This document shows, piece after piece, positions 11,449 through 25,539 of a stretch of DNA of 64,000 nt; positions within the stretch are counted from its first letter, which is position 1, and every line of letters starts with the position of its first letter. The notes under the pieces are model-generated. The model saw nothing but the letters and a program-made list of their open reading frames with translations. It was not told the origin of the DNA and ran no database searches. The DNA comes from Sipunculus nudus (lineage: Eukaryota; Annelida; Sipuncula; Golfingiida; Sipunculidae). The translations under genes and the position numbers were made by a program. The DNA lies in NCBI GenBank assembly GCA_026874595.1, contig CM049312.1, forward strand, positions 29,751,456-29,815,455. The letters run 5' to 3'.

Positions 11449-12628
11449 CAGTGTAATCCTATAATGGGGGCACCTTTAGGACTGGGCCAAACTGCCCACT
11501 TTATAGAGGTGCCCACTATATGGAGGTAATTGCTGCCACATTCAGTGCTGCCACCTACTTTGAAATATTACTATAGTTTCTCCAGTTTTAAGAGTACTTC
11601 ATTAACTTGATACATGTACGTTCCTTCAATTATTAACATAAAGGTTAAATGTAAAATATTATAATTGTTAATATGGGTGTGTATTATATCATATATCGAT
11701 GGACATAATCTAAAAGCATGGATCCTGTTATTTAAATCTTTCTAATATCTTGAATAAGTTGCCAAGTGCATCCTTAGATATACCATACGGCTCTGCAAAT
11801 TTTCTGTAAGACAAGCCACTCTGAGAATCTGTGAACAGGTACAATTTATGGCTATAGCAAACCTTTATATTTCAGTCTGGGGTTGACATTTTATAAGTGG
11901 ACAGTGAAAGTGAATATGACACAGAATGACCAGTGTTTGGTGTTGATCTTAAGTGCAACTGCAAAGTAAACATTGCACTGAGACAAAGGAACCTTATCCT
12001 ATTACCTTATCTCAGAGTACCAAGTAACTGGTTGAATGAACAAGGCATCCACTCATGGTATTAACTTTAGCAGTTCAGGTGCTTCATTGACTGAAGAGCG
12101 TCTAGTGACTGCTAAATCAAATTATGCCTATTAGTCTAATATGAATGGCTACAGAGTGGGCATTCACTGCTGGATATAAACATCACAGGAACAGCCAGTC
12201 TGGGCTGAGGTCTGACCACACAGAACAGGCACATCAAAGTAGTCTAATTAGTATTCATGTATACCATGCCTAGCCTTGAGTTGAGAAGGCTATTATTATG
12301 ATTATGCAATAAGTCAGTAATACACCTCTTGCCTTTGTTCATCTGTTTGGTTATTATCATCAATAGTTGAAATATAAATATTTAATAACTAACAGTTATT
12401 CTGATTACTAATAATTAAAAATTCACAATTTATAAAGCTCTCAAGGTTTAAATAGGAAGACACTTCAACTGGGAAAATAGACGAGGTGCCCATATTAGCT
12501 CATGAAAAGTGCCCATTTTACAGAATATAGAGGTGCCCACATTAGCTAAACCTGTCAAAGAGAAGAAAAAATGGGACTGGCCAAAAGTGCCCACATTATA
12601 TAGGTGCCCACTAAGAGAGGTTCGACTG
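11449..12628. mobile_element. Pogo/Tigger-like nonautonomous element, copy B
   Basis: The same element as at 8340-9519, carried along in the 3.1-kb duplication rather than inserted independently. Confidence 0.65.
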
Positions 12629-13800
12629 TACTTTGACAGTTTAAATTACCGGGTGGTAACGATGTGTCTAATGCTTCAATCTCTTCCCGTATATATAAGA
12701 TGATTACAGACCCGTCCGACAAGATATTTTAAAGTGCCAATACATTTTTAGCAGATACTAGTAGGGCACAGGTGCAGGGTTAAGCTGCATATTTTCTCTT
12801 GAATTTACTTGGAATGTAATGGTTATTTTATCAGACATGTGATGGATGATTTGAGCACTACAGTGAAACTCCGGGCTGCGGACACCCCTCTGGGTTATAC
12901 AATTTTGCTATAACAACGAACGTTTTTATTATTTATTTCACATATTCTTGCATTAAAAATACATTAAATAGGACAGTTTCAAAGATGAAATAATTGTTAT
13001 ATAGAAAACATTAAAGAATGCCCGTTCTCATAGTGACCTCTGTCGGTTTGAGAATAAAAAAAAAAAGAAATAAATTATATCAAACCTAAAATATTTCATA
13101 TTCTTAATTTAAGCTATTTTTTACGACTAAATAAAAAATATTTCCATATTTCATAATAACAAACTGATTTAAAAGAAAATGATAAAATCAGAGAATTTGT
13201 AAATATTCTTATTTTTTCATTTTAACACATACCAGTGATTTGTCATTTGTACGTAGATGTATTGTACTTCACTTCGAAAATGGTTACGGACGACGTCCAT
13301 CGCATAAGTTATATGGATATACATTAGGTATTAATGCTTCTAATTTTTACAAAGTCGCTCAGTCCGAGGGCCTGATAAAATACAAAATGAAGACGTGGAT
13401 GAACCTAAAAACCGGCTGACCGCCAGTCTAATGTGCGGGTGTCACTGAACGTTACCACATGAGCAGAAGACGAGGACCGTTCCGCTGATCAGCGCCACAC
13501 GTAACTACGAGGTCATATCGAGTGCGTTGATCAGCACCCATGAGTTTTGGGTACGGTTGAAAAATGATATAATTAAAGCAACACAAGGTAAACAATTATA
13601 ACGCGATCAGCGCTTTAAATGAATATTGGCGACTATTAGAGCATTTTGCTTCTGGTGCGCTTCTCACCACTTTAAAACAATCTCATCATTAAGACAAGTA
13701 GCAATGAACAAAAGACATTTGCGCTCCATTTACCTTAAAGTTTGTAATCTCGACCTAAATACGTTTGTTTAAATTATTTTTCAAAGCGTTGCCCAAAAAG

Positions 13801-14019
13801 TTAGTTTTTCTTTATGCCAAACTTTGACTGAGTGACATTGTCATCATGAATCTGGGCCACATTTTCCCTGAACCTATAGCAATGGACAATTGCACTGCTG
13901 CTTTCTGCACACTCTGCAACCTGCACCCCATCCTTGATGATCCTGAAACTCTCAGCCTTGTGAATATAACCTTCATTCTTGATGCGCACTTCAGTCTTTT
14001 CTGTACACTCTTCCTGAAC
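13801..14019 (-). CDS. Candidate terminal exon, product not recognised (copy B)
   Basis: Same sequence and acceptor as 10692-10910. If a real minus-strand gene exists, this would be its proximal copy and the other a duplicated terminal exon. Confidence 0.25.
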   Translation of the reverse strand, partial: VQEECTEKTEVRIKNEGYIHKAESFRIIKDGVQVAECAESSSAIVHCYRFRENVAQIHDDNVTQSKFGIKKN

Positions 14020-14082
14020 CTGAAAATAATGAAAGGAAATTTATATATTAATATGTTTTGCTTGAATGAATATTCTAAAGAG

Positions 14083-14084
<2 letters not shown>

Positions 14085-14139
<55 letters not shown>
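14085..14139. repeat. (AAT)n microsatellite
   Basis: About 18 AAT units at the end of copy B, roughly twice the length of the run at the end of copy A. Confidence 0.9.
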
Positions 14140-15260
14140 TCTTTATATGTATGTACAATTAAGTATCAGTTTGAGGATTAAACTTGAAGTTGCAGATACT
14201 TTGTGTAAATGTTTTTAGTGGGTGTTTAAATAAATATATTAATTATCCAATATATAACAATGGGACAAAAATTGATCTGAAAGTAAATATGTATTGTTAT
14301 AAGGTTTCAGATGTCTTTCCTTTGTTGATCATATTTAACCTGGAAAAAAAAAGAAATTCTCAGTTAATCACACTGATGTCTGCCTGTAGTTAAAATGAAA
14401 ATCTAGGTATATTCCATACTTCATACTTGATGACTTACATTATATAGAGTCTGTTTTTCTCTCCAAGAAGATGCTGTGTTCCTAGCAGTACGGCACAAAC
14501 TCTGGCATCTGTAAAGAAAGCTACTATTTATGATTCAAAGTTTTGGTAATAATTTTTGGGAACATTGAAAGAATTTTATACGTATACAATATACTTTTAG
14601 TGCATAATATACATCTTATGTGCCATCTGAGCGATATTGAGAGGATATCGACATGCTGGACTAAGAAAATGTTGCCCATTTAGACGATTTTTACAATTTA
14701 GAAGAAAAACATTAAAAGTCGTGCAATGATATCCACAACAACATATGATATACTCACAAAATCAGGGGAACACAGCTTTATTTCAGCTTTCAAAACAGAT
14801 TTGTTGGCCTTTTTGAAGCAGGGCTGTGACAGTAAACACCGCGTGGCTGAACAGCACAGTGGGTGGTAGTCCAGACAAAGAAAGTTGGCGCGCTTCAGTG
14901 GCGACCCGAGCGCAAAGGTCAAAGTAGCCCCACCGACTAACTCTGTTCGTCAAGTCTCTTCCGGGGAGTAGTCAAGTTCGTCATACCTGCCTCTAATGAC
15001 GAACAGCTTAGCACATACAAAACTTTCCTATGGGGGCTGCATTTGTTTGCCTATCACATGATCAGCTCATGAATATGGCATGACCCAGCAGAGAACCAAT
15101 AGGAGATAAGGACAAATGACATCACTCATAGACTTGTAACCTGCTCATGAGCATATCACTAGTTGTCATGACACATCAAGTTAACCCATATTAATTAAAG
15201 GGCCTAGAGCCCTCATACACTTCTTATTGCCTCACCAAACCCTAACAACATATATTTTCA
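14140..15260. other. Intergenic, with weak exon-like segments on the minus strand
   Basis: On the minus strand, 14508-14439 is bounded by CTTTCTTTACAG and GTAAGT, and 14922-14758 starts with ATG and ends at GTGAGT. Their reading frames do not join without a stop, so I do not call them coding. Confidence 0.3.
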
Positions 15261-15460
15261 AATGATTTTAATAAGAAGTTATATTATAAGTTTTATTTTA
15301 GGGTTTATTTATTATTTTATGTTTAAAATACAACTAATTTCAACTGAATTTGAAAATATTTTTAAAATGTTTAAGGTATATAATCTGTGTGTGTATCATA
15401 TGGAAAATTCTATATCTATTGTCATAGTTTATTTACACCTGTATCAATATTTTAATTATA

Positions 15461-15468
15461 TATATGTA

Positions 15469-15507
<39 letters not shown>

Positions 15508-15615
15508 TTTATATATACATATATATAACTTGAAAAATTAAACATGCTTTCAAATTTTATATGTATTGCTATATTAAAAGTGTTTTCCAGTGCACATATA
15601 CAAATATTTTAATTT

Positions 15616-15678
<63 letters not shown>

Positions 15679-15930
15679 TTTTGAGATATAATTCTTTATA
15701 ATAATTATATTTTACTTTTTCTTTATTCAAATATCAGCTATTTGACTGAAATCACCATTATGTTCAGTTATACGTGCGTATTTGTTTAGAAAATATTTAA
15801 GTATACATTGTTTCAATTTTTATGCATGGCCATATGTACCAGTGATAATCTTAGCTAACTTTCAGATATGTAGGCCTATTAAGTATTTGTATTAGAATAA
15901 TAATACTAGATACTTTTGTACCTCATTTGT

Positions 15931-15974
<44 letters not shown>

Positions 15975-16259
15975 TAATTTTAATGACATTTCTAATGGTT
16001 TAAGCAAATTGTAAAATAATTTTAAAATGATTATTGGTTCATACAGCTAAACCAATATTATTTTCCAAATACACATGAGTGTACATATGTTTTGTGTGTG
16101 TTATTATTTAATATTATCTTACAAATTTCATATATCATGTGTGTGTGTGTGCCAATATGTTGTGCATTTTTAATAATTTACTTTTTTTATATTTATAAAT
16201 CACCTCTTAAATTAAACTGGTTTGTTATGTAACACTTGAGAAAGTACATAAGGGTGTGC

Positions 16260-16299
<40 letters not shown>

Positions 16300-16395
16300 T
16301 TACAGACATATATTGTTTACATATAAATTGTATGTTATTTTTTATTTTTGACATATAAACGTTACATATTATATATATATATATATATATATACA

Positions 16396-16430
<35 letters not shown>
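15461..16430. repeat. Cluster of (TA)n and (GT)n microsatellites in very AT-rich DNA
   Basis: (TA)n tracts at about 15461-15518, 15619-15645 running into (GT)n to 15676, 15933-15971, 16263-16296, 16370-16393 and 16399-16428. All long ORFs here are Ile-Tyr repeats. Confidence 0.9.
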
Positions 16431-16431
<1 letters not shown>

Positions 16432-17835
16432 TATTATTATACATTAATATTTAATAACAATATAATAAAAAAATAATATAATATAGTATAATATAAGAAT
16501 TAAAATACTGTATATACCATTACATATATACTCTGATGTGTTTATATGCATAGTTATTGAAAAGCCTGAATTTAATGAACATGAAATGTGAAATGTAACT
16601 TAAAAGCCCTTAAATCTCTGTCGATATAGCAGGACTAGACTGGTACCCTGCACAATTAATGATTGACAAAACCCTAGTTAAGCTATATAAATCATACAAA
16701 AATAATTAAAAAATAACAATGGGCAACCTATTTACATATACTAGTGTGAAGGACAACACTTGTAGAATACGATTATTTATACTTTTTCTCCTGATGTGAC
16801 CGGGATTGGCTGCTTTTAATCAGTGAAATGAAGCTTGTTGATGCTGACATGCCAACTCTGACATGAAGCGGCGTCATGAACAAGGGTTGAATTCTTCACT
16901 TTTTTCGCTAGTAACGATCTCTTACTGGTCATTTCATGTAAATAACCACTCAGGACATCATTAAATGTAACAGTTTGATGAAAAAAACTTTAATTAATTA
17001 AGATAAATACTCATTCTAACACTGAAGCGATCTTCGCCAACATGCACGCCGCCTAGTGGTAGAAGTTTGAAACGGCTAATTATGCGTGGGTAAATCTGCA
17101 CAGCATGTTTGATTGTGCTTAGTCGACCGTGATTTTGACTAACCGCTTGACGAACCTATGTTTTCAGTGTAGGATAATAATGTAATTGCGTTGCCTAGCG
17201 TTTTAAGTGTTTAAACATATGGGTGGTCAAGGGTCATGACCTCCCGCCGTCGGTCGGGTCTTGGGATTCTGATCAAAGACGATCAAAGACGTTTTACCTG
17301 TTTTGCGACTGATGCGGACTGTCATAAAGCGTACTTGATGAACTAATATTTCATGGAAGCTGTTGAAGTGTCAGTCCCTTGAATTTTTTTTCCTGTAGTG
17401 ACGAAAACGTGACCCGACAGGAACCTATGACAGCCTCGGGAATTTGAGTCACATGGACCAATCACAAGGAACGTAGAATATCACGTCTTTTTTTTTGGTC
17501 TTTTTGTATTCACCTGTAACTTTGCGATCGAGTCGGATGTTAATAACCGTTTATTTTATCTAATTAAATATAATCTCGGCGGAAAAGTAGGATATGAGTC
17601 CAGACAACATGCGCGCCGTATAAGTCCTCCTGCCGTCTGTCAATGTTGATAAAAATCCATGTTTTCCCCGACAAATCATGACGTTAGCGACCCAAATAAA
17701 ATTCATGTTACAGGTTCATGATTTGGAAAAAAAATGTAAAAAATCACGTCGTAATAAAAATTGTTTATACTTGATATGTAGGTTGAACCTAGCGATACAG
17801 GAAAATATCATGGATGACCCGACCCCATCTGGGGC
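16431..17835. other. Noncoding, no gene
   Basis: No coding sequence seen. A TREpal-like palindrome GGGTCATGACCT lies at 17231-17242, and an 11-bp direct repeat (GATCAAAGACG) lies at about 17271-17292. Confidence 0.4.
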
Positions 17836-17911
17836 GGACACTCCGCTATAACGGACAAATTGTCCGGTCCCATGACTGTCCGTTATAGAGGGGTTTTACT
17901 ATATTAGATAT
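17836..17911. mobile_element. Pogo/Tigger-like terminal fragment
   Basis: Repeats of the CGGACA...CTATAACGGACA type, ending GTTATAGAGGGGTTTTACTA, the complement of a TAAAACCCCTCTATAACGGA end. No partner end was found. Confidence 0.4.
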
Positions 17912-17929
17912 ACAAACTAGAAATATTCA

Positions 17930-18290
17930 TTCTTAGGAATGCATGCCTCGCCTATAGGGCGGTCCTTAATATGGGGTACTCCACAACCCGTGTTTTCTTT
18001 CACTTACTGGCCCTTATCACAGATACATATCAAATCGGGCATATATGTGACTGCAAATGTGTGAATATTCCGGGAAGTCCTTCTTGAACCCAGATTATGA
18101 TCCGGACCCACACCAAAATCTAATTAATTCTTCATTGGCCCGTTCCGAGGTCTGAAAATTTCATAGGATTTTGTTCATGATTGCGTGAGTTATGTTATGG
18201 ACACACACACACGCACGCATGTACAACAAGCACACACACCCTCTCACACACATACACACCCTGGCACCCACACATATATACACACACATG
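17930..18290. repeat. Dispersed repeat with a CA-rich tail
   Basis: Text of the type AACCCAGATTATGATCCGGA followed by GCGTGAGTTATGTTATGG and a CACACA-rich tail resembles a widely dispersed marine-invertebrate repeat. The class is unknown. Confidence 0.35.
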
Positions 18291-18809
18291 CGGGTACGAG
18301 AATTAACGCTTACCCTCCCGGTGAAGGCAATTATCCCTGATAATTACACTGTGGAGCATTCTAACCATTTGGTTTTTAGCTAAATTTGTGCTCGGACTGG
18401 CAGAGGCAAACACCACGAGGCTATCTTCTGTTACTTTTGCCTGAATCACTACAATACCTCCCCTCGCGGGCCCCCTGGTACGCTCATGTTTTTGGTCTAA
18501 TTTCCGTTCTTTGATGTACATTTGTAAAAGTACTTTGCTCTAGATTGCTGACTAAGTGTTATATATTTTTGCAGACAAAAAATGAACACTTTCCATTTCG
18601 GTCTGATTGCTTAAGGTAACATTCCTGGCAAGAATCAATTTATATAAATCAATTAAATCAATCATTCCAGAAGTTGTTTTAATTTTTTTTCAACAGAAAA
18701 AATATAATTTATTTTTTTTAAGCAGAAAGAAACATGGAAGAGAAAAAAACCCTTTTTTTACAATGCCATACAATTTAAATAAAGACTTGCTCTTACTGGG
18801 TGCGTAATG

Positions 18810-18810
<1 letters not shown>

Positions 18811-18898
<88 letters not shown>
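18811..18898. repeat. (AAT)n microsatellite
   Basis: Nearly 30 AAT units with one ATT interruption. Confidence 0.9.
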
Positions 18899-21800
18899 TA
18901 TACTGCTTTTGGTATCATACTTACAACGCCAACCCATTTTCAATGTTTGTTTGGTTCAGGTTATTAATATATGTAACCAAATTGGATGAAAATTCTAAAT
19001 TTAAATATAAATACAGGTGCTTAAAATTATTCACAGGAGGAGAATTACAAATGAACAAAATTTTATTTTTGAATCTTATTTGATATATATCTCCCTAAAT
19101 TCCATTAATATCTTTAATAACATAGGCATACTGGGTTATCTAAATAGTAATAGCTATCACAATGCGAAAAAAATATAAGTTATAAGAAAAAGATAAAAGT
19201 TATATTGAATCAAAGCGGTTGGTTCATGGGATTGATCTCAATAGAAATAACAGTATGAGTAAATCAGCTGGGAGATGTTTTCTTAATAAGAGTTCTTGGT
19301 GTTTGTGTTTATGTATTTAAGGCATGTACAACAGACGCAGCAATATTACCTGATTTATTCATCATGTGACATACTGCATGAAATGTACACCTGTGTGAAA
19401 TACTTTTCCATGAGCATGCGCATTGCGCGCAGTGATCGTCTGCTCTGTGTGCAGGTCAGGAATGCGGGTATTGTCAACTGAAAAAGAGACGTAGTCGTCG
19501 AATTAAGGTAGTATTTTTACTTTAAATCGCTGGGATACAGAAAAAGGGCTCTGTCATGTACTTCTGTCTATAATGACGCACTGTAATACTCAGTATTAGT
19601 CATCGCCGACAGGTGTCGCTAGTGTGACTGGCTCATTCTGTTGACGGTGTTCGGCAATGATGACACGCACGCTGCAAATGCTCAGCATGGTTATCTCTTT
19701 ACAGATACGCTCAAATGCCAGCTGATCAGTGAGGCGACTGTTAAACACTGTAACCTCAATTGATTGTAAAAAATATGCAAGAACTAACACGCTATAGGCC
19801 TAATCTGTCCCACGGTAACGTGCCTTTTGGAATATGGTAATTATTCTCTTATACTTGAATATGATTACACAGTGTATGGCTAAAGCTGATTAAGGACTCA
19901 AGGCCCAATATGAGATCAAAAACATCATGCTAAAATCCATCATTCATATTTTGCAGCATTCTGCTTCACGAATCTTGTGGCTAGGTAACATGGCGTCTGT
20001 AAGGGAGAATTCCAGCCTCACTTTGGCAGGTTCTTTTTTTTAGAATTTTTCATGACACTAAACAGCCAATCAAAGTTTTTAAATGCAGTTTGTTTGAACA
20101 TGTGTCCAGAGACCTTGACCTACATGAATGGGGTTGAGATATTTAAAATTAGCCTGTTAACTCAGACACTGATTTCATTGCATTATCTAGATATTTTGCA
20201 AGGTGTTGTTTCATTTAATGTTAGTATCTTGGGCCAATGCCCCATTCCCTAAAAGCAGCATTCCATTTGGAATTAATCTGTCAGTTCATGAAATACCGCC
20301 GAATTTCAATGGGCCATCCACCGAGGAACAGACTATACTTATTCGTTGCAAGTTTACAAAACGTTAAAATAGATTGTGAATATATGCATATTTTTTAATA
20401 TAATTTTCCTTTGATAATTACAAAACACTTAAAGAATAGCGGTTCCCCGGACTTCCCCCGCATAGTTTTATGCCCCGCATTTCCGTGAAAATGCAAATTT
20501 GACAATTGATCCCGCCTTCGAACCAAATGACACGTTGAAAAATTTGAACTTTATACAACACAAAAGAGCCTAACGTTGGAATTGAAATAGTTAAAGCACA
20601 TTACATATATACATAATCTGCCTTTTTTAGTGTACGTTATATTTTGAATAAGCGTATTTAATTAAAAAATGACAGTATATTTTGGAGATGTATGAGTCAT
20701 AATATATAATAATTCAGTGTAAGTAGTTTAACTATTTATGGCATTGTGCTTGACCCAATTTATATAGAGGTATATACTTCAACCTTATCTTACTGCGCTT
20801 GTTGGTAAGACCTTATGTTCAACATCCATTCCTTTGCATTTTTACGTGCTATGTAGTGGACCAATTAACGAGAATCGTGGATTTTATCGAGTGAAATCCT
20901 TTAAAATCCTCCGGTAACTTACTGTCAAGCTGATGTTGTAAGTTCATCACGTTTAATTATCTGAGATATAACAGTAATATCTTACTTGTCGACTGAAGAC
21001 TTTTTTCAGGCTTTACCGACAGGTGTCGCTAATGTGCTTGAAAAAGCCCTGCCTGAAGATTGTAATCAAATACATATCGTGTTTAATGATTGTAAAAAAA
21101 CTTGTTGGTCTGTTTTCTAATTAACATTTATCAGTGTGGTTCCTAATATGTTATTGTAAACAATATAAATCAACGGTAAATTCAGTTCCTCTTGGAAGGA
21201 AATAACACAAAAGATATGATTAAAGATCCAGATCCCGTATTAAAAACAATATTGTGGGGGGAAACAGGTAGGATATATTATTTACATTAACCACTTAAAT
21301 GCCCAGTTGCTAGTTTTGTGCGTCAAGCAAAGTTGACACGTTGAATGGGTGATAATGAGAACGACACGGTTGGTTTATACACTAATTACTGGACTCAACG
21401 TGGGTCACCATGCCAACCGCCTCTCATCGCCTGACTAACCTGATGTCAACACATGAAATATTTGTCTGTGACGTGTCACACATCTACAATAAATGTTCAG
21501 TTCAGCTGCTAGTCGATCCATTCCACCGTTATACTGATAACGAACTTTGTATTACTATGTGGCTGCATGTCTCAGACAGGATTAAACATAGTGAATTTGA
21601 CTGCAGTGCTTTATACGACAAGTGACAGAAAATCAGGACCACGATGCGGTTTAATTGTCATTAATTTTCCTTGATCATTTAATCCTAGATTGAAATAATA
21701 TTAATTGAGGTCGTGTTTGAGGGAACCCCTGCCAGGTAAATTGTATCTCAGGGATGAGGAATATTTTACATTTATATATATATGGACCAAGTTCATATAT

Positions 21801-22726
21801 TTTTCATTTCAAGTTACCTGATGTAACCGGCATGCTTACATGCATTTTGTGTCATATTTATAAAAACCATCTGATTAATATTTCCTTATTTAATGCAACG
21901 GAATATGTGCTTACACATACATGGCTGTCAGTATTTATATTTTATATTACCATAACTTAAAAGATGTGTGTGTTTCTAGGGAATATTTTAAAATTAACAA
22001 TTTTCAGTTCAATTCATAATGTTCTTATTCGTTGATTACTTGTGTTACGTTTTTTTTCTTTATCTTCTAAAGCAAAAAAATAATGGGTTCTCAGGCAATT
22101 TTTTTCAGAAATCAGTACGCGAGGGCGATTTTTTTTTTACCTTTTTTTGTATGTTTCGATAAAAATGTCATATGATCAGGGAAAAGCATGATAATGACAG
22201 AATTGTTTTGCTTAACAGGAAAAAAAAAGCACTACATAACAAGGAAATCTCATAAATAATTGTATTATTTTATCGTATCGAAAGAAATGTTCGAGCAATT
22301 GGAGCTCAAAATTGGTAAGTTTCTATAAAAAAAAAAAAAAAAAATTGATGCTGGGGGTTAACATTGAAGCCTGGGAACCCTACCTTTCCCCCTATTATGT
22401 TTGTATTTTTTTGCATGTTGCTGAATTTTCCGTTGTCACGCATACATACATTTATATATATATTGATTGTATATCTTCATCACTGGAAGAAATAGAGACT
22501 ATCAATCAATCATAAAAGAATGTCAGAATCCCAGGCTTTGATTCAGAGTAACAAAGTGTCTTCTGCTAGAAGACACAATCGTAGTTACCTACATATGGCG
22601 TTGTGATAGCCCCGTTTGAAAAATTAGTTAAAAGATGTTTGAATATATGAAGAAACAATTAAAACGTCCCCCTTAGGACACAAGCTGTACCATTCCCGAC
22701 AGTTCAAGACAAAAAACGTGCATATC

Positions 22727-22730
<4 letters not shown>
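18899..22730. other. Intergenic, no gene recognised
   Basis: AT-rich. The sequence CCGACAGGTGTCGCTA appears twice (about 19609 and 21017), probably from one repeat family. A poly(A) run lies at 22326-22344. Confidence 0.4.

Positions 22731-22769
<39 letters not shown>
22731..22769. repeat. (GT)n microsatellite
   Basis: About 19 GT units followed by TCATACACGAT. The same follow-on sequence ends a second GT-rich tract at 23703-23746. Confidence 0.9.
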
Positions 22770-22770
<1 letters not shown>

Positions 22771-23117
22771 ATACACGATTCTTCAGGTGGCCACAGGGGA
22801 GTTCCGTGACAAAAGTTTAGTGCGACCAACATCAGTTATAAAATAAATCGGTACAATTCCGATTTAACGATTATGCAAATTTATACAGGTGGTTTTAAAT
22901 GGTGACACCGTGCAGAGCTTGTGGAGCAGCTGTTAACAGTGCCATGTGTGGTGCAGGGATAAAGGACTCAAGGCTGTAATTGTATTTGAATTCACACTCA
23001 GTCTTCTTTTCACAGGCACTTGGACTCTGGCTTGAACCTCCTCAACGCCACCTTAAAGATCAGGAATCAAGAAATCAAAGTACAACTCAAGAACAGCAAA
23101 CGAAGCTCTGACACTTA

Positions 23118-23329
23118 CAGGGGCGGACACAGGATATCAGAAGGGGGAGGGGAAAGAGGAGGGGAGTTATGGAAATGGGCATCCCCTCCAGTAGTGAAGA
23201 AACTTTTTGCAAATTTAGTCTGTAATGGCGTAATGTAGAGTTGGTTACAAATGCATTTATTATGAAACCCAGCTCTGTTTTGTGTATAAAGCGCTAATTA
23301 TTTGCTCACTCTGCGCCTCCTTACGCCCC
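23118..23329. mobile_element. Possible hAT-like MITE remnant
   Basis: Starts CAGGGGCGGACACAGG and ends CCTCCTTACGCCCCG. Both resemble hAT ends of the CAGGGGCG type, but the two ends do not match each other well and I see no 8-bp duplication. The segment just before it (about 23013-23117) follows a TTTTCACAG and is open, but is not recognised. Confidence 0.3.
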
Positions 23330-25465
23330 GATCTCCAGATTCATAAAGACACTTCTGACGATGACGTTACTGGAACGCTTTTATGAAAACATAAAAATAC
23401 AAGTTTTCGAAATTAAGGTCCACGGTACTGAGTGGGTCAATTGTATATAGTTATCGTGCGTTGTATATTTTTTTTTCTTAGCGCGAGAAAGAATATTTCC
23501 GCCAGGAAAAAGAACCTACGCTGACGTGCGTTTTATAGTATTTTTAATGCACACACACTCGGACTGCGGCTTTGAAAGAGACCCAGACCCAAAAAGGATG
23601 GATGTTGACTCAAACCACAAGCACTCTGAATTAAACTCAACTTCAGTGGAATCGGGCATGGACTCGACTGCCCTGGGCTCGGGCTTACACGCGGATTCGG
23701 TCGTGTGTGTGTTTGTGTGTGTAGGAGTGTGTGTGTCATACACGATGCTTTAGTATGAATGGATGACAGTGGCCGTGTCTGTGACTAAACGCCGGTATTA
23801 GAGGAGTGGTCCTAGTGACATTGATTCATCCTGATTTACCAGACTGTGGGGGACAGGATATACATCAACGAACAATTGAAACTGCGTGTCGCCGATTAAC
23901 GTGTGTTGCTGTTTACATCGCTATTGTCCTATTAGTACTTAGCAAATGTATAACAAGGAGAGGGATACTAGGGCACTTGACATCTTTGGTAATACATGTA
24001 TATATTATCATTAGCCGCAGCATCCCACCAAAAAAGCAAACAATAAATATCTAATATATATTAACGTTTGGCTGAATATTCTAGAATTCATAACAGTCGT
24101 AATACGTAGATTAATAATTTAAAAAATCTCATCAATGATTATTTAATAATAAAAATAAGAATATGAACAACAGCAAAAACAACAAAAATGATACAATACA
24201 AATTATAACAATTATAACTGAGTTATAATTAGAAGGATATGGCAATAAGGACAAAATACAACTTCTAGTACATGTACTAATACGTATAATAATAACATTT
24301 GATATCAAAATTCATATGATGATAACATTAATTTTTATTATTAATAAATAATTATCATTATGACAAAAATAAAATAATTGTATAAAAATAACTATATGTT
24401 GTTGATTATAAAAATATTTGTGAAATACAAAAATTGTTCTGTGTACACATGCATTGTCCTGTGGTTACTGGACCATGAGAACGTGTGGGCACACGACTCC
24501 GCACACATTCCCATTTAATACAATTCACTTTACATCAACAGTGGCAATATTCAGGATCCTTCGCTAGTATGCATCAAGTACTCAAAAGCTTGCCGAGAGT
24601 GGTGAACTCATTCAGCCCCAAAGGCGTCGCCGTCACTCAAAAGTATGGCATGTTTTGATATTTGACCGATCTGAACTTGTTTTACCCAAGTTCTCCCACA
24701 CCAACCGGCCAGATTCGGAGTAAACATCTATAACATCAAGATAGACGTAAATAAGGTTATATACAGGTAGCCGGAGGAGTGTTTGGTGTACCTCAAGAAC
24801 AGACCGGGCTGATCTATCGGAAAGGTATGTTTCAAATCTATTGGCGTGTAAATCTATTGGTTACTCTTGAGTAAAAGCCCCTTCATATGGCATCTGCAAA
24901 ACGGACCGTGAAATATTCCCCGGTGATTTATTAAAAAAGTCCCGTCGATATCTCGAAAGAACAGGCACATCTTCAGTAGCATGAATTAATAACTTCCTAG
25001 TAAATATAGGTCGTCATATTCAACATATAGCTCCTACAATTGAATGGTAAATTCAAGCATTTTGACGCTTTTTCCTCTTGAATTGTATACATAAGCAATT
25101 AAAATCTCAGAAAGAGAGAGTCGTGATTTTGCGGGCAGTTTTATATGTGTATGATTAAATCCTGGATGAAAAATCACAGCTGTTGATATGTTATTGTCGT
25201 TTTTTCGCCTATTTTCTTTTCAATTAGCATAACCTTTACGCTAACACACATGTGCACTTAAAAGTAAGGATAAATACTTACAGAGACAAGTGTGGCATTA
25301 AATTTCCCTCTCGATAGGTAGTAGGTCTAAGTTCAATCGTTATATTATAAGAACTAACTTGAACCCAGAGGTCCCGGTTGGTATTTCACGATCTCATGTG
25401 TTTATAACAGGTTCTAACTCCCCCTAAATCACCTTACTGTACAACTTAGCCACATAAAGACTGCC
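23330..25465. other. Intergenic, no gene recognised
   Basis: 23520-23760 is low-complexity GACTC/CAGACC-type sequence plus GT repeats, giving overlapping ORFs on both strands that are not convincing. 24060-24430 is extremely AT-rich. Confidence 0.4.
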
Positions 25466-25469
25466 ATGC

Positions 25470-25470
<1 letters not shown>

Positions 25471-25538
<68 letters not shown>
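25471..25538. repeat. (TA)n microsatellite
   Basis: About 33 TA units. Confidence 0.9.

Positions 25539-25539
<1 letters not shown>

Larger units (their letters stand above)
11001..14109. repeat. Tandem duplication, copy B (3,109 bp)
   Basis: Second copy of 7892-11000, beginning ATATGAATTATTTGCCAGTA. Confidence 0.93.

Noticed and set aside
14698-14922. Minus-strand ORF with ATG and a GTGAGT donor
   Set aside because: Joining to the next exon-like segment (14439-14508) gives a stop after eight codons, and the other phases have stops in the first segment.
17231-17242. TREpal-like GGGTCATGACCT as a regulatory site
   Set aside because: A single 12-base match with no nearby gene is too weak to call.
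18758-18943. Minus-strand ORF with a long poly-Tyr run
   Set aside because: It is a translation of the (AAT)n microsatellite.
23516-23753. Overlapping ORFs on both strands
   Set aside because: Low-complexity sequence and GT/CA repeats. No domain or splice context favours either strand.
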